In this document: piece by piece, positions 32,476-37,638 of the stretch
How positions within the stretch are numbered: the first letter of the stretch is position 1
Layout: every line of letters starts with the position of its first letter
Virus record (IMG/VR): IMGVR_UViG_3300035667_000104
Span: 1 to 38,487 of that record
Source of the DNA: a virus
DNA length: 38,487 nt
Reading direction: 5' to 3' (one strand)
Made by a program: the position numbers and the translations under genes
The notes under the pieces: model-generated
Database searches by the model: none
Told to the model about the DNA's origin: nothing
Seen by the model: the letters and a program-made list of their open reading frames with translations, nothing else

Positions 32476-32897
32476 GTCTCTTTCCTCTTGCGCACCCGCC
32501 GCTTTGGGTCGCCGATCCTGTCAAGAGCATCGAAAGCTGCTCGTTCGACGCTCTGGCCCTCACCTCGGCGCTGCCCTCCGACCACCTCAAACAGCTCTTC
32601 CACGACTTCACCAAACCGCTGAACCAATCTCTCTTTAATTACGTCGTCGGAGGGCTCTTTGTCCTTGCCCCTGCGCCCCTGAACCTTCCCTAGTTCGGCA
32701 GCCAAATCCTCGACCGTTGCGCCCATGGCCTCCAGTACCCGCCCCAGAGTGTCGGCTGTCGGGTTCTCGCGGCCGGTCATGTATCCGCTCAACATGCCAG
32801 GAGAGATCTCGGCGCGCTGAGCGATCTCTCCATTCTTGAGGCGCGACACCCGCCGTAGCTGCTGGAGGGCCAAGTGGAGGCCTGCAAACGCGTTCAT
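32472..32897 (-). CDS. XRE-family HTH repressor (lysogeny regulator)
   Basis: A 141-aa protein with an N-terminal XRE/Cro helix-turn-helix at residues about 8-68 (LKNGEIAQRAEISPGMLSGY, then ENPTADTLGRVLEAMGATVE). The C-terminal half is charged with a helix (QRFGEVVEELFEVV) and ends basic. It lacks the LexA-type peptidase domain of CI repressors, so SOS cleavage is not expected, and release could depend on the coupled TPR protein. ATG 32897 lies about 3 bases past the predicted start of its mRNA. It is divergent from a Cro-like gene, the classic phage switch layout. Confidence 0.85.
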   Translation of the reverse strand: MNAFAGLHLALQQLRRVSRLKNGEIAQRAEISPGMLSGYMTGRENPTADTLGRVLEAMGATVEDLAAELGKVQGRRGKDKEPSDDVIKERLVQRFGEVVEELFEVVGGQRRGEGQSVERAAFDALDRIGDPKRRVRKRKET

Positions 32898-32906
32898 TTG
32901 CCGCGA

Positions 32907-32935
32907 CTTATAGACCAATGTTGACGGAGCGTCAA
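32907..32935 (-). promoter_or_regulatory. Leftward promoter for XRE-TPR operon
   Basis: On the minus strand TTGACG (32935-32930), an exact 17-base spacer, then TATAAG (32912-32907). Transcription should start near 32900, only a few bases before ATG 32897, so the repressor mRNA is probably leaderless. The -35 is part of the palindrome TTGACG-GAG-CGTCAA (32921-32935), so a protein bound there blocks this promoter. Confidence 0.7.
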
Positions 32936-32974
32936 GTTTCCTCGTGGATATGTTGACATACCAGAAAGTTTCTG
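32921..32974. promoter_or_regulatory. Operator cluster of the lysogeny switch
   Basis: Three different inverted repeats lie between the divergent genes: TTGACGGAGCGTCAA (32921-32935), TATGTTGACATA (32949-32960; arms TATGT/ACATA) and CAGAAAGTTTCTG (32962-32974). They overlap the two promoters and are natural binding sites for the XRE and Cro-like proteins. Three unlike sites suggest more than one binding protein. Confidence 0.6.
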
Positions 32975-32982
32975 CGACTATA
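32953..32982 (+). promoter_or_regulatory. Rightward early promoter before Cro-like gene
   Basis: TTGACA at 32953-32958 is a consensus -35. The best -10 is ACTATA (32977-32982, 18-base spacer), which is weak. The predicted start is near 32988-32990, on the ATG of the Cro-like gene, which would make this transcript leaderless as well. The -35 lies in one palindrome and the spacer covers another. Confidence 0.5.
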
Positions 32983-32987
32983 TCGAC

Positions 32988-33278
32988 ATGGCGATTCGGA
33001 TTCTGACGGTTGGTCAACAAGCATTCGCGGACGCCTGCTGCCGCGTGGGCTTGCCGAGCGTCGCCGAGAGTCTCGGGGTTTCGGTGGGCTACGTTTCGAA
33101 GCTCGCAAACGGCCTAGGCAAGCCGAGCGGGGAGTTTCGAACCAAGATTCTCGAAAGGCTCAAAATTAGGCCCGAACATTGGGACGCCGTCGTCGACACA
33201 ATCCGCATCAAGCCCCGTCCGTCCCCATTGCGGGACGCCAAAGAGCGGAAGCGAGTAGCCGCCGGGGGTGCCCAATGA
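32988..33278 (+). CDS. Cro-like HTH regulator, first gene of the early operon
   Basis: A 96-aa protein with a helix-turn-helix at residues about 18-55 (LPSVAESLGVSVGYVSKLAN, then GEFRTKILERLKI) and a basic C-terminus (RDAKERKRVAAGGAQ). It faces the XRE repressor gene across a 90-bp operator region, as Cro faces CI in lambdoid phages. ATG 32988 lies at the predicted transcription start. The stop overlaps the next ATG (ATGA). Confidence 0.78.
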   Translation: MAIRILTVGQQAFADACCRVGLPSVAESLGVSVGYVSKLANGLGKPSGEFRTKILERLKIRPEHWDAVVDTIRIKPRPSPLRDAKERKRVAAGGAQ

Positions 33279-33364
33279 ACGGCCCCCGGCAGCTCTTGGC
33301 CTTTGAGTGCTCGGTCATGACCGCGGAGATGCGTTTCGCGTCCCAGAAAGAGGGTGTGAATTGA
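33275..33364 (+). CDS. 29-aa peptide in the early operon
   Basis: ATG 33275 overlaps the Cro-like stop (ATGA), and its stop overlaps the next TTG start (TTGA). It encodes MNGPRQLLAFECSVMTAEMR and a short polar end. The chain of overlaps on both sides supports translation, if only as a coupling step. No family recognised. Confidence 0.4.
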   Translation: MNGPRQLLAFECSVMTAEMRFASQKEGVN

Positions 33365-33624
33365 GCCCCGCCTTCTGGTGGAACGTGCTCCACAACCTGG
33401 TGATCCATCCGTTGCTCGTCTCTCAGCTCCGTTGGGCGGAACGCCTACACGAATGGTCCAGTGATCACCTCTTCGACGCGGTCGAACCGGACGGCCCAGA
33501 ACCCACCGTAGCTGATGCCTTTCTTGGCGGCGTAATCCTGACGGTCCTGGCCGGGCTGTTGTTGACCGGGGCCGTGGTCTGGGTTGAGCGCCTAGTCGCG
33601 CTGGTGTGGAGGGGTGGCCGGTGA
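33361..33624 (+). CDS. Small membrane protein with N-terminal His/Trp motif
   Basis: An 87-aa protein from TTG 33361 (TTGA overlap). The N-terminal part, FWWNVLHNLVIHPLLV then WAERLHEWSS, is a pattern I recognise from small phage and bacterial membrane-associated proteins. One membrane segment follows at about 50-76 (ADAFLGGVILTVLAGLLLTG), with a short basic end. Function unknown. Stop overlaps the next start (GTGA). Confidence 0.6.
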   Translation: MSPAFWWNVLHNLVIHPLLVSQLRWAERLHEWSSDHLFDAVEPDGPEPTVADAFLGGVILTVLAGLLLTGAVVWVERLVALVWRGGR

Positions 33625-33875
33625 GCACCGTTGCCCAAACCTGGCTTGCCCCATCGGGCGCGTTGATGCTCGTCTGGCGCGTCGACGGTTCCGTGCTGGG
33701 TGAGACGGTCCTCGGACCGTTCGCCGGCACAGCGGCCCTCGTAGATGGCGGGCACCTCTGGGTCGGGGGCTGGCCCACGATCAACAGCGCCGCGATCGCG
33801 CTCACTCACACCGAGCATCTGAGCCATCTGGATGCCGGAGTTCTCGCCCGCCGGGTGTGGAGGGGGCGGTCGTGA
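33621..33875 (+). CDS. Hypothetical 84-aa protein
   Basis: GTG 33621 overlaps the previous stop (GTGA). A small beta-rich domain (LMLVWRVDGSVLGETVLGPF, then GGHLWVGGWPTI) is followed by a helical end. Third codon positions are about 80% G+C, the normal level for this phage, so it is a real gene. No family recognised. Confidence 0.6.
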   Translation: MSTVAQTWLAPSGALMLVWRVDGSVLGETVLGPFAGTAALVDGGHLWVGGWPTINSAAIALTHTEHLSHLDAGVLARRVWRGRS

Positions 33876-34261
33876 GCACTCTCCACGGGAAAGAACGGGC
33901 GGTCGCTCGTGGACGCTTGCGTTCACGAGCGAGGGTCTTGCCAACATGGAAGACGGCCCTCTCCGGCGAGAGCCTCGGTATTTCTGCCCTGGCCGCGGTC
34001 CTGCGCCGAATACCGGGACCGCGGCCACGCGGTGAAGTTGAGCGGGACGTCGCGGCTGTACTCCGCCCCGAGTGTCTCGAAGACGGATTCCGCGGCCTCG
34101 ACTGGGTCGAGGTACTTGTAAGTGCACTGCGCCAGCATGTTCTGGTGGAGGGACCCGAGGGGCTCTGGAGCGCGGGTGTCCATGTGGGAGACGCGCCCTC
34201 TTCTGAATTCGATGCCCGCGCTCGCCTTGTAATTTACGCCCCATCCCGAAAGGAGAAGACC
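33876..34261. other. Ambiguous 386-bp stretch between early genes
   Basis: A plus-strand frame is open from GTG 33872 (overlapping the previous stop) right through into the 54-aa gene at 34262, which would make one 184-aa protein. But codon-position composition counted by hand over 34031-34261 (about 80/45/62% G+C at positions 1/2/3) fits the minus strand better. The first half (33872-34030) shows no clear period in any frame. It is either a decayed gene, a leftward gene, or regulatory DNA ahead of the two strong-RBS small genes. Confidence 0.4.
33923..34183 (-). CDS. Possible leftward 86-aa gene antisense to the early operon
   Basis: On the minus strand an open frame runs to 33923 with a start at 34183 (earlier starts exist back to 34339). 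Over 34031-34183 its third codon positions are about 80% G+C, as in real genes here. The protein part HQNMLAQCTYKYLDPVEAAE followed by SVFETLGAEYSRDVPLNF looks natural; the last 25 residues do not. An opposing gene inside an early operon is unusual, and the frame may be a chance result. Confidence 0.3.
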   Translation of the reverse strand: MDTRAPEPLGSLHQNMLAQCTYKYLDPVEAAESVFETLGAEYSRDVPLNFTAWPRSRYSAQDRGQGRNTEALAGEGRLPCWQDPRS

Positions 34262-34426
34262 ATGACCATTGCAGTGGAGATAGAGCATTCCGCGACGCCC
34301 AAACAACCCACGCCAACCTGGGTCATACAGGAGATCCAACTGATCAGTGCCGATCCGGATATTTATCGGATCGCGTTTCGGAACCGAGAGACCGGCGAGT
34401 TGGTCGACTCGGATATCAGTTTTTAG
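34262..34426 (+). CDS. 54-aa hypothetical protein with strong RBS
   Basis: CGAAAGGAGAAGACC precedes ATG 34262, almost the same leader as in front of the RiPP-like gene at 34460 (CGAAAGGAGCAAGCC). The protein is mixed alpha/beta (WVIQEIQLISADPDIYRIAF, then NRETGELVDSDISF), acidic and probably cytoplasmic. Third positions are about 65% G+C, lower than its neighbours. The reading frame is open upstream, so a longer form cannot be excluded. The shared leader suggests that both small genes belong to one cassette. Confidence 0.55.
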   Translation: MTIAVEIEHSATPKQPTPTWVIQEIQLISADPDIYRIAFRNRETGELVDSDISF

Positions 34427-34459
34427 GACGGATGTTCAACCGCTCGAAAGGAGCAAGCC

Positions 34460-34684
34460 ATGAAGGTCAGTGGGAAAAAAAGAGTTTTGACACTGAACCG
34501 AGAAACCTTGCAGTCGCTGGACCAAGACCTCACGGGGGTTGCGGGAGGGGTCTCGCATTACGGTGAGGTGTGCAACACGACCTCCACTCGTTCCGTCGGT
34601 GACTGTACCGGGTATTGCCCCAGCTACTTCACTTGCGCCCCGGATTGCATCATCTACGTTCGTCCCGCTCTCAACACGCCCTAG
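34460..34684 (+). CDS. Lanthipeptide-like RiPP precursor peptide
   Basis: A 74-aa peptide. Residues 1-30 form a leader of the class I lanthipeptide/GG-leader type: basic start, LTLNRETLQSL, acidic helix, then GVAGG as cleavage site. The core (31-74) has five Cys (38, 49, 53, 59, 63) and nine Ser/Thr before the last Cys, with CNTTST, CTGYCPSYFTC and CAPDC. That is what dehydration and lanthionine ring formation, or other Cys crosslinking, would need. GGAG lies about 8 bases before the ATG. No LanB, LanC, LanM, radical-SAM or transporter gene is in the window, so maturation would depend on the host. A non-modified Cys-rich small protein is the alternative. Confidence 0.7.
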   Translation: MKVSGKKRVLTLNRETLQSLDQDLTGVAGGVSHYGEVCNTTSTRSVGDCTGYCPSYFTCAPDCIIYVRPALNTP

Positions 34685-34790
34685 ATCGTCGACGGTAGCC
34701 GCTCGTTCCTCCGGGCGGGCGGCCTCCGCGGACGATCAACGTAACAAACTGTTTCCTCTGGCCCGCATGGCCGGAATGGAGGCGCAAGCG

Positions 34791-35093
34791 ATGGACACTC
34801 TCCGGGGCGAAAGCTCCGCTAGCGACGAACCCAGGGCCACCAAGCCGTGTCCCTTTACTCCCTGCACCGCGATCCTCCTGGGTGCGCAGGAGATCTTCTG
34901 CTGGAAGCATTGGCAGAGAGTGCCCAGCGACCAGCAAGGTCCCCTCCGCAAAGCCCACGCCGAGATGCAGTCGCAGCCCCACAACCCCATGCCGCGTCGC
35001 AGGTTTCTCGATCTCCGCTTAAAAGCCATTGGCTCTATCGCGAAGGCATTGGCAGCGGTCGCAGCGCCGACCTTTCGGAGGAGATCCGCGTGA
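34791..35093 (+). CDS. Small zinc-knuckle-like phage protein
   Basis: A 100-aa protein from ATG 34791, with GGAGG 8 bases upstream; ATGs at 34767 and 34776 are in frame but lack such a site. The motif CPFTPCTAILLGAQEIFCWKHW gives a C-x4-C ... C-x2-H arrangement, and RVPSDQQGPLRKAHAEM follows. This CxxC..HW..vP pattern occurs in many small phage proteins. It is a relative of the protein at 35583 in this window. The basic C-terminus (FRRRSA) may bind nucleic acid. Confidence 0.6.
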   Translation: MDTLRGESSASDEPRATKPCPFTPCTAILLGAQEIFCWKHWQRVPSDQQGPLRKAHAEMQSQPHNPMPRRRFLDLRLKAIGSIAKALAAVAAPTFRRRSA

Positions 35094-35272
35094 GCATGAG
35101 TGAGTTCGACTGCCAACCCTGCGAGGGCAAAGGCGAGGTGCTCGCCTGCGGCGCCGGCGAGTTCGTTTGTAACCAGGGCTGCGACAGCCTAGACAAGTGC
35201 GTGCGCGGCGCCGTTTGGGTGACCTGCGTGGACTGCGACGGAAGCGGCGCGGCGCGGAGGCCGGTCCAATGA
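35090..35272 (+). CDS. 60-aa zinc-ribbon protein with DnaJ-type CxxCxGxG motifs
   Basis: GTG 35090 overlaps the previous stop; GGAGGAG lies just upstream. It contains CQPCEGKGEV near the start and CVDCDGSG near the end, with CNQGC in between, the motif type of DnaJ zinc-finger regions. These small early proteins may act as chaperone-like or nucleic-acid-binding factors. Stop overlaps the next ATG. Confidence 0.6.
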   Translation: MSMSEFDCQPCEGKGEVLACGAGEFVCNQGCDSLDKCVRGAVWVTCVDCDGSGAARRPVQ

Positions 35273-35586
35273 GGGTCAAGACTCCCACCGGCGTCTGGAT
35301 CGACTGGTTTCCCAGTCTCGCGGCCGCCGTGGAAGTGCATGCTCCGGTGAGCATCCAGTGGGAGATCCCGTGTGTCCGCACCCAGCCGGAGCCGATCGCC
35401 ACCCAGGTCGAAGCGATCAAGCGGCAGCCCTGCGCCGTCGCTGTCGAGAAGGGAACCGTCTACCGGCGCCTCTCGCCCACGGTGCCGCGGGGCTCGGTGC
35501 TCTGCTACTTCATCGGCGCCGTTGAAATTGACCTCGGTGACACTCAAGAAATAGGCACCGCGCTCGCGGCGGAGGTTTGCCCGTGA
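35269..35586 (+). CDS. Hypothetical 105-aa early protein
   Basis: ATG 35269 (ATGA overlap). The protein is beta-rich: VKTPTGVWIDWFPSLAAAVE, IQWEIPCVRTQPEPIATQVE, then GSVLCYFIGAVEIDLGDT. Not recognised. Stop overlaps the next GTG. Confidence 0.58.
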   Translation: MRVKTPTGVWIDWFPSLAAAVEVHAPVSIQWEIPCVRTQPEPIATQVEAIKRQPCAVAVEKGTVYRRLSPTVPRGSVLCYFIGAVEIDLGDTQEIGTALAAEVCP

Positions 35587-36062
35587 ACACCGACCGGACC
35601 TGTCCCTACCCAGGCTGCGGGAGGACGATCTCGTCAGAGGTCTTCGCCTGTAAGCCACACTGGTTCAGACTCCCGCAGGAAGCCCGCCGGCGGATCACCT
35701 CGACCTGGTTCATCCGCCTGGCCAACCCCGCGGGTCGCGAGGAAATTGAGGCCCATGAAACCGCGAAGGCGGCCGCGGTCGCTCTCTTCACAATCGGCAC
35801 CAAGTTTCCTGTCTGCCCCGCCTGCGGCCACGAAGACCACGCCGCCTTCGAGATGGAACTCGTGGTGGGCGAGGTCCAGTACGTTCAGTGTGAGGCGTGC
35901 ACGCGTCCTTACTTTGTGGTTCGTGGCCCAAGACCCGCAACGTACACCACTAGCCACTTCTCCGATGAACCCGACGCGCGTCCGGACTTTCCGACACTTC
36001 GGGGCGCAGCGGAGCAGCTCCAGCGTAGCTCGGGCCAGATCGCCGAACGGGAGGACCACTAG
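35583..36062 (+). CDS. Zinc-binding early protein with two Cys clusters
   Basis: A 159-aa protein from GTG 35583. Residues 7-30 read CPYPGCGRTISSEVFACKPH then WFRLPQEARRRI, the same CxxxC...CxxHW..lP pattern as the protein at 34791, but with a second cluster CPACGHEDHAAF and CEACTRPYFVV further on, a four-Cys zinc ribbon. This suggests a nucleic-acid- or protein-binding early factor. The ORF is well covered on both sides by overlaps. Confidence 0.62.
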   Translation: MNTDRTCPYPGCGRTISSEVFACKPHWFRLPQEARRRITSTWFIRLANPAGREEIEAHETAKAAAVALFTIGTKFPVCPACGHEDHAAFEMELVVGEVQYVQCEACTRPYFVVRGPRPATYTTSHFSDEPDARPDFPTLRGAAEQLQRSSGQIAEREDH

Positions 36063-36188
36063 GTGGCGGCCTGGCTCGCGATCGCGGGCCTCCGCGCGCG
36101 CCCCTTCGAGCGCGAGCGCGACGCCAGTTTCTGGCTGGGCGCCGTGTTCGGCGCGAGTTTCGCCACCAGCGCGATGGGTGGCCCCTGA
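36063..36188 (+). CDS. 41-aa small early protein
   Basis: GTG 36063 follows the previous TAG directly; GGGAGGA lies 8 bases upstream. The sequence is MAAWLAIAGLRARPFERERD with an Ala/Gly-rich hydrophobic end (FWLGAVFGASFATSA). It may associate with the membrane. The stop overlaps the ATG of a 19-codon frame. Confidence 0.45.
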   Translation: MAAWLAIAGLRARPFERERDASFWLGAVFGASFATSAMGGP

Positions 36189-36247
36189 TGGGCGCCGAGA
36201 GCGACCTCCTCGCCGACCTAGGCCGCGCCGCCGCGGGGGAGCGTTGA
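36188..36247 (+). CDS. 19-aa micro-ORF
   Basis: ATG 36188 overlaps the previous stop (TGATG) and encodes MGAESDLLADLGRAAAGER. It has no own ribosome binding site and may exist only to couple translation to the next gene. Real expression is uncertain. Confidence 0.3.
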   Translation: MGAESDLLADLGRAAAGER

Positions 36248-36250
36248 GCC

Positions 36251-36382
36251 ATGCCCGCGGCACCGACCCCCGATCAGTTGCTGGCCGGCGCCGTGGCGCT
36301 GCTGCTGGCCCTGCTCGCTGTCGTGGCGCTATACGCCTACTGTCCGCGGCGCCCGCGGCCCCAGAAACGGAGAGACGCGTGA
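36251..36382 (+). CDS. 43-aa single-span membrane peptide
   Basis: ATG 36251, with GGGGGAG 11 bases upstream. After a short polar start comes one strong membrane helix (residues about 9-30, LLAGAVALLLALLAVVALYA), then a basic Pro/Arg-rich end (CPRRPRPQKRRDA). The layout (outside N-terminus, positive inside end) is typical of small phage membrane peptides, sometimes lysis or inhibition factors. Stop overlaps the next GTG. Confidence 0.5.
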   Translation: MPAAPTPDQLLAGAVALLLALLAVVALYAYCPRRPRPQKRRDA

Positions 36383-36582
36383 GCGCCCGCCTGTTCGCGA
36401 CCAAGCTCGGCCGCCGGTCCGCTCTGGTCGACGAGTCAGGACACCTCGTCCAGATTGGAAATAGCCACGCAGCCAATGCCCGGTGGGCGGCCAAATTCAG
36501 CTACAGCGTGGCGCCGCTGAGCGAACAGCCGGAGCAAATCCCTCTGTTTGACGCCAGACTCCTGGCAGGAGCGAGCCAATGA
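36379..36582 (+). CDS. Hypothetical 67-aa early protein
   Basis: GTG 36379 overlaps the previous stop, and its stop overlaps the next ATG (ATGA). A small beta-alpha domain: SARLFATKLGRRSALVDESG, then WAAKFSYSVAPLSEQPEQIP. Not recognised. Confidence 0.55.
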   Translation: MSARLFATKLGRRSALVDESGHLVQIGNSHAANARWAAKFSYSVAPLSEQPEQIPLFDARLLAGASQ

Positions 36583-37307
36583 ACAAGCAGAAGCAATTCA
36601 CCGAAATGGATGGGCCGGTTACACGTGTCCTCTACTCTCACCCCGTTTTCAACGCGCCCGAGCCGCCGAACGATCCGGTAGCGACCTCGTTGTCGCTCTA
36701 CAGCTTGGGCAGTCTGGTCGAGTACCTCAAGCAGAACCCGGACGGCTTGGACCGCACCAAGGTCTTCGTGCGGGTGGTCAGTCCGTCGTCGGTCACCCTG
36801 CACAGCCCCCTGTTTGGGCGAAAACAGCGCGAGTCCCTGATCGCCGCGGCCTACCTCTCGCCGCTCGAAAACTTCCTCGGCAGTTTTCACTCGCTCACCG
36901 ATTTCCGAATCGGCCTGGGCACTCGCTTCCAGGGCGGCCGCGAGGACGATCGGGAGCAGATCTTGGACGTTCTGGCGCGAGTGAGGGCCGAAAATTCCGA
37001 GCTGTCCGACGACAACGGCCTGAGCCAGACGATTACCGCACAGAGCGGCGCCATTACGTTGTCTCGCGAGCAGATCCAAAACCCCGTCCGCCTGTCGCCC
37101 TACCGGAGTTTTCCGGAGGCCGGCGAGCAGGTGACCTCGGAGTTTGTCCTGCGCTTGCAGCAGGAGAAGCAACCGGGCACCGTCGCCCGGGCTGCTCTAT
37201 TTCTCGCGGACGGCGGGGCGTGGGAATACACCGCCCGGTGGCAGGTGGCGGACTTCCTTCGCACGAAACTCACCGAGGCGGAAGTCAACGTCGCGGTGTA
37301 CCACTAA
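36579..37307 (+). CDS. Conserved-looking phage early protein, possibly DUF2303-like
   Basis: A 242-aa protein. LYSLGSLVEYLKQNPDGLDR, then a strand-rich middle with VVSPSSVTLHSPLFGRK, DDNGLSQTITAQSGAITLSR, NPVRLSPYRSFPEAGEQVTS, and EFVLRLQQEKQPGTV. The NP-x-x-L-x-PYR-x-F-P/E stretch and the general layout recall DUF2303/YfdQ-type phage proteins found beside recombination and early genes, but I cannot be sure. It lacks nuclease or ATPase motifs. Confidence 0.6.
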   Translation: MNKQKQFTEMDGPVTRVLYSHPVFNAPEPPNDPVATSLSLYSLGSLVEYLKQNPDGLDRTKVFVRVVSPSSVTLHSPLFGRKQRESLIAAAYLSPLENFLGSFHSLTDFRIGLGTRFQGGREDDREQILDVLARVRAENSELSDDNGLSQTITAQSGAITLSREQIQNPVRLSPYRSFPEAGEQVTSEFVLRLQQEKQPGTVARAALFLADGGAWEYTARWQVADFLRTKLTEAEVNVAVYH

Positions 37308-37314
37308 GGCTTCG

Positions 37315-37638
37315 ATGTCGACCGGTTTCGAAATCGAGCTCGGAATCCTGGGCGTTCCAAACGCTCCGGGCTCCGAGCCGTTTGAGCGCGCCCGGCGCGC
37401 CCTGGAGACCGCGTACCAGAGGGGCCAGCGCGACGCTCAGCCCGCGGTCGATCGCATGCGCTCGACGCTTCTTGCCATGTCCGGCGCGGTCCACCAAATG
37501 GCTCAGCAATCTGCGGCAACCGCCCTGGCTTCGCTCCCGCTGGCTGGGGATCGAGTCGAGGCCAGCTTCCGCGAAGTCATTGCACGGTTGGATCTGGTGC
37601 GGCGGCTCGTTGATTCGATGGTCATGGAGAGTCGGTAA
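37315..37638 (+). CDS. Hypothetical 107-aa helical protein
   Basis: ATG 37315, 7 bases past the previous stop. Almost all helix: FERARRALETAYQRGQRDAQ, then AVDRMRSTLLAMSGAVHQMA and a leucine/valine-rich last helix (VIARLDLVRRLVDSMV). It may form a coiled-coil dimer. The next gene starts on the following base. Not recognised. Confidence 0.55.
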   Translation: MSTGFEIELGILGVPNAPGSEPFERARRALETAYQRGQRDAQPAVDRMRSTLLAMSGAVHQMAQQSAATALASLPLAGDRVEASFREVIARLDLVRRLVDSMVMESR

